Source: Tistlia consotensis USBA 355 (GTDB lineage Bacteria; Pseudomonadota; Alphaproteobacteria; Kiloniellales; DSM-21159). From it: DNA of 64,000 nucleotides. The DNA is taken from the NCBI RefSeq assembly GCF_900177295.1, contig NZ_FWZX01000007.1, positions 1 through 64,000 on the forward strand, written 5' to 3'. Made by a program: the position numbers and the translations under genes. A model generated the notes under the pieces. It was not told the origin of the DNA and ran no database searches. It worked only from the letters and a program-made list of their open reading frames with translations. Positions 1 through 7,742 of the stretch are shown here, one piece after another. How positions within the stretch are numbered: position 1 is the first letter of the stretch; each line of letters starts with the position of its first letter.

Positions 1-259
1 TGTAGTCCAGCTGCTCCATCAGTTGCCGCTCCGAACGGATCGAGTAGAAGGCCTGCAGCAGCAGCGCCCGCAGCAGCTTCTCCGGCGCGATCGACGGCCG
101 GCCGATCCGCGAATAGAGCTCATCGAAGCGCGGCGAAAGCACCTCCAGCGCCTCGTCGACGATCGCCCGGATCGCCCGCAGCGGATGATCCGCCGGCACC
201 CGAGCCTCGCAGCTCACATAACTGAACAGCCCGCCCGAGCTCGCATCACCGCCGCGCAT
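1..259 (-). CDS. IS5-family transposase, N-terminal fragment
   Basis: Only the first 86 codons are visible; the gene continues off the left edge. From the ATG at 259 the protein begins MRGGDASSGGLFSYVS and continues with VPADHPLRAIRAIVDEAL, RIGRPSIAPEKLLRALLLQ and SIRSERQLMEQLDY. This is the recognisable N-terminal DUF772-type region of IS5-family DDE transposases. The DDE catalytic core lies outside the window, so activity cannot be judged. Recognition rests on these motifs alone. Confidence 0.85.
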   Translation of the reverse strand, partial: MRGGDASSGGLFSYVSCEARVPADHPLRAIRAIVDEALEVLSPRFDELYSRIGRPSIAPEKLLRALLLQAFYSIRSERQLMEQLDY

Positions 260-341
260 GCCAAGCCTCCCTCGGCAAGACAACGGCGGAATCGAATCAC
301 CTCCCGGGCCGAGCCGGAAGACCCATTTTCAGCAACCTGCT
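1..341 (-). mobile_element. End of an IS5-family insertion sequence (partial)
   Basis: The window opens inside an insertion sequence. It holds the 5' part of a transposase gene on the minus strand, followed by about 80 bases up to a probable terminal end near 325-341, where the reverse strand reads GCAGGTTGCTGAAAAT. The element has entered a large NTPase gene whose remaining frame stops inside this terminus. The exact boundary, the partner inverted repeat and the target duplication cannot be fixed because the other end lies outside the window. Confidence 0.75.
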
Positions 342-2245
342 AGCGCTGGCGTACGAGACAGACGCCGCAACGCCAGGAACCGCAAGTGTTCTGGATTCAT
401 CGCGTCTTCAAATCCAGCGGCCACGCGGCTAGGAAAATCATAAAATAAAGCAGTTAACAGGTAACGGCCGATAATATTATGAACTAACGCCCAATACCTG
501 TCACCCTCTCGAGAAATCCGAACGAGACAAAGTCCGGGGACGTCCTTTCGCTTGTCCTCAATTTTTTGGGACATAGGCCAATCTGCCGTCGCAGGAAGCA
601 TAGCATCGGGCAACGGATACCTTTCGGTGCTCAAAGCGGCAATACTCAACATCGCACTCTTAATGTCGTCTTCATGAACGTTCTCCTTAAATTGTCTATA
701 TATCCAGGACTGAACGGTTTCTTGCATGTCAAACTGTCTCTGCAACCAAAATGATAACGAAATCCAAAAAGCAGCAATCCCTTGTCCGGACTGCACCGAT
801 GTCGCTTCATAGAAATTGCGCCACTCGTACTCTGAGCGAACAGGGCCGTGAGGTGCCAAATAGCGATTCAGATGATTCCCCAGAGCAATAGTTTCACCCA
901 GAGTCAATTCATGTGACAGCATCCCCAGGGCAAGAAAATGCCGATCATCATAATATTCAACACCCAGATATGGGCCAGTTACGATAATAATGCATGCAGG
1001 TCTGCCACTTTTCTCCAATTCTCTCAAGAATTGTCTAAGATCAGCTTCTCTTCCCTGCCAGTGCATTCTATCGAAGGCCACGAGCCAAGGTGCTTCATAG
1101 AGACGCTCCCCTCCCGTTTCTACTACTGAAAGCCGCTGGATCTCCATGACGCGAGTCATGAAGTTTGCCATTTCTAAAGCTTTTGGCGCAAATGGCGCAG
1201 ATTTGGCTACCAGCGTCGGATAGCCTTCTTCCGCAGCAATCCACGCAAGATTTCGCAAGAGCGTGGTGCCTCCAGCGCCAGATTCAGCTGCTATAAATGC
1301 TACTCTGTTCGCTTCGGAACCGTCCCTGTCGAGTCTCCGAAGCCGCGAGCGGAGACGTTGCCAATGCTGATCGTCTCGAGGCCAAGGCATTCCAGCTGCG
1401 TACGGCCGCCATGCCGAGGCGGCATCTTGGAAGAAGTCCTGGATCTGCTCCAGCGTTAGATCTTCCGGCTGTAGTCGGCGCAGGTCCCTTTCGTGAAGTA
1501 TGTCATAGTTGGCAAGCAATGGCCGCTCTGGGTCATCAAGCGCAGTTACATCGTAAGTCCGTGCAACTCCGTGACTATCCCTAATCCGAACATTTATACG
1601 CTGACTCTCTCTCCCGGCAAAATGTGCGTCGACCAACTCTTTACAAAATTTGCCCGCAGCGAGTGGGTGATATGCCACCGCGGCCGCGATCTCATTTGCA
1701 TCGACCCATTCTTCCAATTCAGCTGCGATCGTGGGCGAGTCGCTGACGACCGTTACAACTGTGCGGAGGCCATCGTGCCACAGCTCAGCAAGCTCTTTGG
1801 GAAGGGTAGAATCTCGTCCCAGGAGTAGAATAAGTTCTCTTGGCTCCATCCTGCGGAGTGTGTCGAGCATCGTGAAACGCCGCGTCAGCGCAGCTAGCCC
1901 CGTCAGAGATGCGGCTTCACCACGGCCATTGAGCAGGTAGACTGGCAGACAACGGGGCGGTAAGAGGAGCTCGGCGGGATTACTGTCAACCACATGCACA
2001 AAGCCTCGTTGCCGGACGAGTGGATCTTCCGGATCGTCAGTCCGCTCCAACTCTGAAATGAGGCGCGGTTCAGAGCTTTCGCTTAGAGCTAACCGCCAGG
2101 GGAGGCGGAGTACACTAGCGACTTGTTCAGCGCCAGCTTCTGCCGCGAACGAGTCAAGAACCCACACTACTGCGTCCCGAGACTCAAGATGGCTCAGAAG
2201 AGGGGCCGGAATGCTGCTCAGTTGAATTGTTCTGGCGCTAGCCAT
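329..2245 (-). pseudogene. STAND-like P-loop NTPase, truncated by the IS insertion
   Basis: About 638 residues remain from the ATG at 2245; a GTG at 2257, directly behind AGGTGA, is an alternative start. Residues 1-250 form an alpha/beta region without a clear catalytic motif (ELILLLGRDSTLP near 145). A P-loop-like ESGAGGTTLLR follows near 330, and a Walker-B-like strand PWLVAFDRMHW near 390. The Walker A lysine is absent. Helical sequence follows up to LRRLSRTPALAGC, whose last residues and stop come from the IS terminus. Signal-transduction NTPases of this build normally carry a long repeat region after the NTPase, so most of the C-terminus is probably lost. Base composition is clearly poorer in GC than the neighbours, suggesting transfer. 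An antiphage STAND role is inferred, not shown. Confidence 0.6.
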
Positions 2246-2454
2246 GGCGTGTGGCACTCACCTGTTCTTAGTGGTCTGAGTTTCGAGAAATTTTAGTCTG
2301 TATTCTGCTTGTGAGCTGGTTCTATTGCCAGCGTCCGTTGGCGCTCTTTATAGCGAAGGGCCGAACGATGCGGGCACGTCAACTATTGTCTTTTCTCTAA
2401 CCTGCCTGGAATTGGAGATCAGTTTGCCAGTCTTCGTTGCGGACCAATACCTCC

Positions 2455-3267
2455 TTACTTAATCCGATAGAACGGGTTCGGCAGCTTGAACACGGCCTCG
2501 GCGTGGCCGCCGGTCAGGTCGCTGACCTGGTCGCCGATGTTGGCGACGATGCTGTAGCCCTGGGCCTCGATCCGGGCGCGGACCGGGGCCTTGAAATCGG
2601 CGGCGGAGGCGAGGTGCGGGCCCTTGTCGGGCTGCAGGTAGAGCTGCTGCCAGGCCGGGTAGCCGACGCCGCGCAGGTTCTTCTCGGTGGCGGCGCGCTC
2701 GTGCTCGTGGCGGCCGGTGATGAAGAAGATCGCGACGCCGAGCTCGGCCGCACGCTTCGCCAGGGCCAGCGTCGGCTCGATCGCCGGGGCGGCGGCCAGG
2801 CCGTTCCAGGCGTTGTTGCCGCAGGGGCTGGAGGGCCGGCCGGTGCCGTCGAGGCGGCAGGGCGCGTTCGGCAGGAAGGCGAAGCCGTTGGCGACGATGT
2901 CCGGCCAGTTCGAGACGCTGGTCTCGTCGATGTCGAGGACCAGGGCGAGCTTCGCCCCCGGCGCCGCCGTCGCGGCGCGATGCTCGATCCGCTGCAGCGC
3001 CTGCTGGTCGACCTCGGCCAGCTCGACCGCGTAGGCGCCGCTGTCGTGGTAGGCCGTCAGCTCCTGGGTGACGAGGTCGAGGTTCCGCGGCTCGGCGCGG
3101 AGCGCCGCCGGCTGCAGCAGCAGGGCGAGGGCGACGACGGCGGGCGCCAGGAGCGCCAGGGGCCGAAGGGCCAGCGGCCGAAAGGTCAGGGGCCGAAGGG
3201 CCAGGGGCCGACGGGTCAGCGGCCGACGGGTCAGGCGACGGCGCCTCGTCTGCCGGGTCGCGGTCAT
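2455..3267 (-). CDS. Secreted HAD-superfamily acid phosphatase
   Basis: This 270-residue protein resembles the plant VSP/class B-like HAD acid phosphatases. The nucleophile motif LDIDETSVSN lies near residue 108, FFITGRHEHE provides motif II, and IGDQVSDLTGG near the C-terminus provides the acidic motif. It should hydrolyse phosphomonoesters in the periplasm. A hydrophobic stretch ending LQPAALRAEP looks like a signal peptide, but it is preceded by an odd Arg/Pro/Leu-rich leader (units such as RPLAL and RPLTR) encoded by a 15-bp tandem repeat. No later ATG gives a sensible start, although a GTG or TTG inside the leader cannot be excluded. It stands alone, transcribed leftward. Confidence 0.8.
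   Translation of the reverse strand: MTATRQTRRRRLTRRPLTRRPLALRPLTFRPLALRPLALLAPAVVALALLLQPAALRAEPRNLDLVTQELTAYHDSGAYAVELAEVDQQALQRIEHRAATAAPGAKLALVLDIDETSVSNWPDIVANGFAFLPNAPCRLDGTGRPSSPCGNNAWNGLAAAPAIEPTLALAKRAAELGVAIFFITGRHEHERAATEKNLRGVGYPAWQQLYLQPDKGPHLASAADFKAPVRARIEAQGYSIVANIGDQVSDLTGGHAEAVFKLPNPFYRIK
3161..3235. repeat. Five 15-bp tandem repeats inside the phosphatase leader
   Basis: Five consecutive 15-bp units of the form GGCCGAAGGGCCAGC occur with a few substitutions. Fifteen bases keep the reading frame, so each unit adds five residues (RPLAL, RPLTF, RPLTR) just before the signal-peptide hydrophobic core of the acid phosphatase. Confidence 0.9.
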
Positions 3268-3370
3268 GGCGGTTCCCCCCGTGGTGTCGTTCCGGTCGTG
3301 ACAGCTTAGCGCTCTTTCGCGGGGAACGGGAAAGGGGAAAGGGCGGACGCGTCGCCCGGTCCCAGGAAAT

Positions 3371-3416
3371 CCCCTCTCCGCCCCCGGGGGGCGGAGAGGG
3401 TCAGGGAGAGGTGGGG
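3371..3416. repeat. GC-rich palindromic repeat, copy a
   Basis: A hairpin-forming stem of the CCCTCTCCGCC / GGCGGAGAGGG type is followed by the conserved tail GGGAGAGGTGGGG. It is one of ten related copies between 3.3 and 11.3 kb and faces copy b tail to tail. Confidence 0.85.
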
Positions 3417-3461
3417 GATGCGGACTCTCCGGCTGCGCCGATGCCCGGCGTCGAGGTCGGC

Positions 3462-3513
3462 CCCCTCACCTCTCCCCGGCCCTCTCCCCTCCCGAGGGGA
3501 GCGGAGAGGGAGA
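3462..3513. repeat. GC-rich palindromic repeat, copy b
   Basis: The tail CCCCTCACCTCTCCCC is followed by the hairpin CCCTCTCCCCTC / GAGGGGAGCGGAGAGGG. This copy overlaps the 3' end of the lodB-like frame and supplies its last residues and stop codon. Confidence 0.85.
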
Positions 3514-4620
3514 AATGTCGGTGTCGGCGAAAACGGAGGAGCGGCGCTGCCAGAAGGGCCGCTCGGCGAAGCGGGGCTCGGCGGCGTAGAGGCGGCTGCG
3601 GGCGGCGAGGAAGTCCTGGACGCCGGCGGCGACGGCGGCGGCGTAGCGGGCCAGCGGCGCCGGGTCGCCAGCCAGGGCCGCGGCGGCGGCCTCGGCGGCC
3701 GTGATCGCGGTCCAGAGCGCGGTCGTCATGCCGTGGGAGGACAGCGGGTCGAAGGCCGCGGCGGCGTCGCCGACCGCGGCCCAACCCTCGCCGGCGGCCG
3801 GCGCCAGCCAGGTCGTGCCGGCCGAGGCGAGGCGCGGCGCCGCCAGGCGGAAGCCGGCCTCGGCGATCCAGCGGCCGACCTGGCGGCTCCCGGCCAGCAG
3901 GGCTTCGAGGGCCGCCGTGCCGCGCGTCGCGTCGGGCGGCAGCAGGTCGGGGTCGCTGAACCAGTCGAGCGCCAGGCGGCCGTCGGCCAGCAGGGCGGCG
4001 TACCACCAGCCGTCGGGCGCCGCCTCGATCAGGGTCGCCGGGGTCGGCTCGACGTCGCTGGCCGGGTCCTGCTCCAGGAAGGCCCAGAGCGCGGCCAGGC
4101 GGTCGGCGCGGAAGCGCTGCGTGCGGCTCCGCGCGACGACCGCCGCGCGGCCGCTGGCGTCGAGCAGGAAGCGCGCCCTGGCCTCGCTGCCGCCAGCGCG
4201 CAGGCGCCAGACGCCCTCGGCGCAATCGGCCGCCTCCAGCGCCGCCTCGACCCGTTGGGCGCGGGACGCCAGGGCCAGGGCGGCGAGGTCGCGCTCGAAG
4301 GCCGGGCGGTCGAGCACCCTGCCGGGTCCCTCCAGGTGCAGGATGGCGTTGCGCTCGGCGAGGCGCGGCCCGCCCCAGGCCGAGAGCAGCGCGTTGGCCG
4401 GCCGGTGCCCGGGCCGCTCCAGCAGCGCGAGGGCGCCGAGGGTCGCGAGCAGCGGCCGCGCCGCCGGCGCCAGGTGCTCGCCGGGCCGGTCGCCGGCCTC
4501 GGCCGCCGGCCCGATCCAGAGCGGCCGCAGGCCGAGCTGCGCCAGGCGCAGACAGGCCGCGGCGCCGGCGAGGCCGCCGCCGACGACGGCGACCGGGACG
4601 ACGGCGACCGGGGCGGTCAC
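3466..4620 (-). CDS. lodB: LodB-like FAD-dependent oxidoreductase (CTQ maturation partner)
   Basis: This flavoprotein of the tryptophan-halogenase/geranylgeranyl-reductase type has an N-terminal dinucleotide motif VAVVGGGLAGAAACLRLA and a later FAD motif GWAAVGDAAAAFDPLSSHGM near residue 290. It lies just downstream of a LodA/GoxA-type gene in the same direction. In Marinomonas, LodB and GoxB flavoproteins are needed to form the cysteine tryptophylquinone of their oxidase partner, and the same role is inferred here. I chose the GTG at 4620, twelve residues before the Rossmann motif; a GTG at 4677 would add 19 residues. The last residues, DISPSPLPSGGERAGER, are read from repeat copy b, so the native C-terminus may have been replaced. 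Confidence 0.78.
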   Translation of the reverse strand: MTAPVAVVPVAVVGGGLAGAAACLRLAQLGLRPLWIGPAAEAGDRPGEHLAPAARPLLATLGALALLERPGHRPANALLSAWGGPRLAERNAILHLEGPGRVLDRPAFERDLAALALASRAQRVEAALEAADCAEGVWRLRAGGSEARARFLLDASGRAAVVARSRTQRFRADRLAALWAFLEQDPASDVEPTPATLIEAAPDGWWYAALLADGRLALDWFSDPDLLPPDATRGTAALEALLAGSRQVGRWIAEAGFRLAAPRLASAGTTWLAPAAGEGWAAVGDAAAAFDPLSSHGMTTALWTAITAAEAAAAALAGDPAPLARYAAAVAAGVQDFLAARSRLYAAEPRFAERPFWQRRSSVFADTDISPSPLPSGGERAGER

Positions 4621-4687
4621 GGCGCCCGCCCTGCCGGCCGGTGCGGTCGAGAGACATCGCCATGCCTCCGGCAGCACCTCAAAACGG

Positions 4688-4773
4688 CTTCATCCTGAGC
4701 TTGTCGAAGGGTGAAGCCGTCCTGCTCCGTCCGTGCCGGTTTCGCTTCGCCCTTCGACAGGCTCAGGATGAAG
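4688..4773. repeat. Long imperfect inverted repeat
   Basis: The two arms (4688-4717 and 4744-4773) are near-perfect reverse complements built around TTCATCCTGAGC and its complement, with CTTGTCGAAGG-type inner parts and a 26-base loop. The sequence belongs to a dispersed intergenic repeat type common in proteobacteria. It lies between the lodA-like and lodB-like genes, where it could fold in the shared transcript. Confidence 0.85.
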
Positions 4774-4830
4774 CGAATTGAAGAAGCGAGCCTCGTCCTC
4801 CGCCCCGACCGTCGCTTCGTCCCGGGCCTG

Positions 4831-4905
4831 TCGAGGGCCGTGGGGGCGAGGGCCGTGAGGGCGAGGGCCGTGAGGGCGAGGGCCGTGAGGGCGAGGGGCG
4901 TGGCC
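4831..4905. repeat. 15-bp tandem repeat, five units
   Basis: There are three perfect units of GCGAGGGCCGTGAGG (4846-4890) with one diverged unit on each side. It lies directly downstream of the lodA-like stop codon. It has the same period as the tandem repeat in the phosphatase leader, with a related but different unit. Confidence 0.9.
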
Positions 4906-4918
4906 GCGCGCGGCCGCC

Positions 4919-6976
4919 TCACTTCGGCAGCATGCCGTCGCGCTTCTTCCAGTCGAAGCGGAACTCCATGGTGTCGTCGCGGCCGACCTCGACGTAGAGC
5001 ACCTCGGGGATCGCCTTCGGGCGCTCCGGGTCGCTCGGGCCCGGGCGCTTCACCACGAAGCCCATGCGCTCCCAGAGGGTGATCATGTTGGTGATGCCGT
5101 CCCAGTAGCTGCCGTTGGCGTGGTAGCCGATGCCGGCGACGCCGCGCGACCAGGCGACCCGGTTCTCGAAGAACTTGAGCCGCTCGTCGGGCGAGAGGTC
5201 GGTGCGCAGGAGCTGGCGGTAGTAGACCTCGGGCAGCACGTCGATCGGCAGCAGCGCCGGCCACCAGACCGCGGTCGGGAAGTTCTCCTGCAGCAGCACC
5301 TGCTGGCAGGAGAAGGCGTCGCACTGCCAGGGCAGGCCCATCCAGCGGGTCAGGTCGCCGGCCATCTGCGGGCCGATCGGCGGCGGCACCTCCCCGTTCT
5401 TCGACTTGCTGCCCTCGAAGGCCTTCTCGGCGGTCAGCAGGCGCCCGACGGTCTGGACCAGCCGGGCGCGGTCGCCGTGGGCGATGCGGAAGGGCTCGGC
5501 CTTGGGGTCCTTGGCGCGCGCGTACATCGGCGCCAGGCGCAGGTAGTAGGTCAGCTCGACGCCGGGGTGGAAGGCGCCGCCCGAGCAGGGCTCCAGCGCC
5601 GCCTCGGTCAGCGCCCGGGGCTGCAGCTCGACCGGCAGGTCCTCCAGCGCCTCGACCGCGTCGGCCGCCGCGTCGTGCAGGTCGTCGACGAAGTCGCCGG
5701 CGGCCCAGGCCTGCAGGTGCTGGTACTGCAGCTTGGGGAACTGGAACCACTGCAGCGGGCTGCCGTCGTAGTTGACGCCGTCGCCCAGCATGTAGGGGAT
5801 CTTCAGGCGCTCGCGCTTGAAGGCCTCGGGGCCGGTGTCGTAGGGGTCGCGGAACTGGGCGAGGACCTGCTCGCGGAACGGCTTGTTGGCCGGGCTCGGG
5901 TCGGCGAGCCTGTCGATGAAGGCCGGGTCGGCGAAGTCGCCGACGTCGAGCCAGCCCTGGCGCAGGTTGGCGGCATCGGTCAGCCAGTCCATCAGCGCGA
6001 CCCGGCGGAAGGTCGGGTAGACGTGCTTGCGGAACGACAGCGGCAGCGCCGGCGCCTGGCTCCAGCCCTGCTCGACGTTGAGGTTCTCGACGACGTCGAA
6101 GAGCGTCGAGATCGGTGGGATCTCCGGCGCGAAGTTCGGCCCGACGCAGGCGACCCAGGAGGGCTCGGCGGCCAGGCGCCGGCCGCCGGCCAGGGTCACC
6201 TCGGCGGTCACCGGCCCGTCGCACCAGTCGTCGTGCCAGCCGTCGTTGTCGGCGAAGGAGGTGATCGCGGCGTTGGTCGGCGAGTTCGAGACGCCGTCCG
6301 GCGGCACGACCAGCAGGCGCCCCTGCGGATCGGTGCGCAGCTCGCCCAGGCCGACCGCCTGCTCGTCCCAGAAGCGCCCGACGAAACGGTAGGCCGGGTC
6401 GTCGCCGCCCTCGTTGACCGAGGCGCCGGCGATGGTCCTGGTGCCGCCGTCGATGATCAGCATGCGCTCGCGCTGCTCGTCGTCGACGAAGTACTGGTTG
6501 CGCATCTGCCCGGGCAGGCCGGGCGCCAGCTCGCCGTTGTCGAGCGGGTTGTTGAAGCCGTACCAGGCGGCCTTGGCGTTGGCGAGGCGCACGCTCCAGG
6601 CCAGCGTCTCGACCCCGGCCGTGCCGGCGGTCAGCTCGCCGATCACCCGGTCCTGGTCGTCGAAGGCGTAGAGCCGGAAGCGCTGGACCTGCTTCTTGAC
6701 GAGGCTGCCGCCGTCCTTGAAGCCGCCGTTCGGCTCGGGCGCCAGGCCCGGCACCTCGGGCGCCAGGAACCACTGCGGGCTGCCGCCGACCCGGCAGATG
6801 CCGATCGCCGGATAGACCCGGACCCTGGCGATCTCGGCGCCCTCCGGCGCCTTCTCGCGGCCGCCGGCCGGGCTGACCGCCGCCTTGGCCAGCCAGGGAC
6901 AGCCGGCCAGCAGCGCCCCGGCCGCCGCCGCCGCCAGGAAGTCGCGCCGCGTCGCGCCGTTCTTGCGGTCGGTCAT
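4919..6976 (-). CDS. LodA/GoxA-family quinoprotein amino acid oxidase, Tat-type leader
   Basis: This is a member of the CTQ-dependent L-lysine 6-oxidase/glycine oxidase family, which oxidises amino groups and releases H2O2 and ammonia. From the ATG at 6976 it has 685 residues. Recognisable parts are the N-terminal RVYPAIGICRVGGSPQWFLAPEVPG, the segment EPCSGGAFHPGVELTYYLR with the candidate crosslinking Cys near 464, and GLPWQCDAFSCQ with the candidate Trp near 550. The leader TRRDFLAAAAAGALLAGC has a twin arginine and a lipobox-like LAGC, suggesting export through Tat. GAGAG just upstream of the ATG fits a ribosome site; an in-frame ATG at 7012 is less likely. The substrate cannot be told from sequence. 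The lodB-like gene follows after a repeat-filled 298-bp gap. Confidence 0.88.
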   Translation of the reverse strand: MTDRKNGATRRDFLAAAAAGALLAGCPWLAKAAVSPAGGREKAPEGAEIARVRVYPAIGICRVGGSPQWFLAPEVPGLAPEPNGGFKDGGSLVKKQVQRFRLYAFDDQDRVIGELTAGTAGVETLAWSVRLANAKAAWYGFNNPLDNGELAPGLPGQMRNQYFVDDEQRERMLIIDGGTRTIAGASVNEGGDDPAYRFVGRFWDEQAVGLGELRTDPQGRLLVVPPDGVSNSPTNAAITSFADNDGWHDDWCDGPVTAEVTLAGGRRLAAEPSWVACVGPNFAPEIPPISTLFDVVENLNVEQGWSQAPALPLSFRKHVYPTFRRVALMDWLTDAANLRQGWLDVGDFADPAFIDRLADPSPANKPFREQVLAQFRDPYDTGPEAFKRERLKIPYMLGDGVNYDGSPLQWFQFPKLQYQHLQAWAAGDFVDDLHDAAADAVEALEDLPVELQPRALTEAALEPCSGGAFHPGVELTYYLRLAPMYARAKDPKAEPFRIAHGDRARLVQTVGRLLTAEKAFEGSKSKNGEVPPPIGPQMAGDLTRWMGLPWQCDAFSCQQVLLQENFPTAVWWPALLPIDVLPEVYYRQLLRTDLSPDERLKFFENRVAWSRGVAGIGYHANGSYWDGITNMITLWERMGFVVKRPGPSDPERPKAIPEVLYVEVGRDDTMEFRFDWKKRDGMLPK

Positions 6977-7054
6977 CTCTCGGATCCCCCTGTTGTCTTT
7001 GATTGTTGTCATATCACAAAAATCACCCGCATTCCGAGCGTCCGTCGATCCCTG

Positions 7055-7113
7055 CCCCTCACCTCTCCCCGCCCCTCTCCCCTCCCGAGGGGAGCGGAGA
7101 GGGAGTCGAACGG
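7055..7113. repeat. GC-rich palindromic repeat, copy c
   Basis: The tail CCCCTCACCTCTCCCC leads into the hairpin CCCCTCTCCCCTC / GAGGGGAGCGGAGAGGG. It is paired with copy d, hairpins facing inward. Confidence 0.85.
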
Positions 7114-7133
7114 CGTGGCCTCGACCCTCGCGT

Positions 7134-7179
7134 CCCCTCTCCGCCCCTTTGGGGGGGAGAGGGTCAGGGAGAGGTGGGG
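7134..7179. repeat. GC-rich palindromic repeat, copy d
   Basis: The hairpin CCCTCTCCGCCCC / GGGGGAGAGGG is followed by the tail AGGGAGAGGTGGGG. It overlaps the 3' end of the DUF559 gene and provides its terminal PTSP residues and stop. Confidence 0.85.
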
Positions 7180-7526
7180 AAGCCGACGCTCCGCCCGATC
7201 TCTGCGACGATCACCGTCAGAACGCCTTCCAGATTGCCGAGCACCTCGTTGTTCCAGAAACGGATGACCCGGTAGCCGCGCGCATTCAAGGCGGCGGTCC
7301 GCTCCGCATCCGCCTCGACCGCGCTCGCATGCTGCCCGCCGTCGAGCTCGATCACCAGCCGGCAGGCGGGAACCGCGAAGTCCGCGACGTAAGGCCCGAT
7401 CGGATGCTGGCGCCGGACGTTGACCGGCAGGCGGAGCTCCCTGAGGGCCCGCCAGAGCAGGCGTTCGGCGTCGGTCGAGTCGCGGCGCAGGCGCCTGGCA
7501 CGGCACGTCTTCGGACGAACGGCCAT
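7164..7526 (-). CDS. DUF559-family (PD-(D/E)XK-like) endonuclease domain protein
   Basis: This 120-residue protein from the ATG at 7526 begins MAVRPKTCRARRLRR. It carries the DUF559 signature: DSTDAERLLWRALR, then HPIGPYVADFAVPACRLVIELDGGQH with the acidic nuclease residues, and a C-terminal GYRVIRFWNNEVL. The family is related to Vsr-type mismatch endonucleases; cellular roles are mostly unknown. The open frame continues upstream to 7679 through repeat sequence, which I regard as non-native. It is the only gene between repeat pairs c/d and e/f, and its C-terminus runs into copy d. Confidence 0.85.
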   Translation of the reverse strand: MAVRPKTCRARRLRRDSTDAERLLWRALRELRLPVNVRRQHPIGPYVADFAVPACRLVIELDGGQHASAVEADAERTAALNARGYRVIRFWNNEVLGNLEGVLTVIVAEIGRSVGFPTSP

Positions 7527-7563
7527 CCCGCTCCCCTTCCTGCCCATTCTCCGCCTCTTCTTT

Positions 7564-7637
7564 CTCCCTCTCCGCCCCCCTCGGGGGCGCGTAGCGCGGC
7601 GCTGCGCGCGGAGAGGGTCGGGGAGAGGTGAGGGGGA
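7564..7637. repeat. GC-rich palindromic repeat, copy e (expanded loop)
   Basis: The stem CCCTCTCCGC / GCGGAGAGGG encloses an enlarged GC-rich loop (GTAGCGCGGCGCTGCGC, itself palindromic). The tail GGGAGAGGTGAGGGGGA follows. It is paired tail to tail with copy f. Confidence 0.85.
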
Positions 7638-7669
7638 GATCCGAAGCGCCCGCGCAGCCGGAAAGGTCG

Positions 7670-7710
7670 ACTCCCCCACCTCTCCCTGCCCTCTCCGCCC
7701 CCCGGGGCGG
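7670..7710. repeat. GC-rich palindromic repeat, copy f
   Basis: The tail TCCCCCACCTCTCCC leads into the hairpin CCCTCTCCGCCCC / GGGGCGGAGAGGG. It lies 33 bases downstream of the aminotransferase stop and could act as its transcript-end hairpin. Confidence 0.85.
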
Positions 7711-7742
7711 AGAGGGAAATCTTGAATGGGCTTCCTCGTCCC

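Noticed and set aside
2437-3309. A plus-strand frame opposite the acid phosphatase
   Set aside because: The minus-strand frame has complete HAD motifs and a signal peptide; the opposite frame is only Gly/Arg/Gln-rich.
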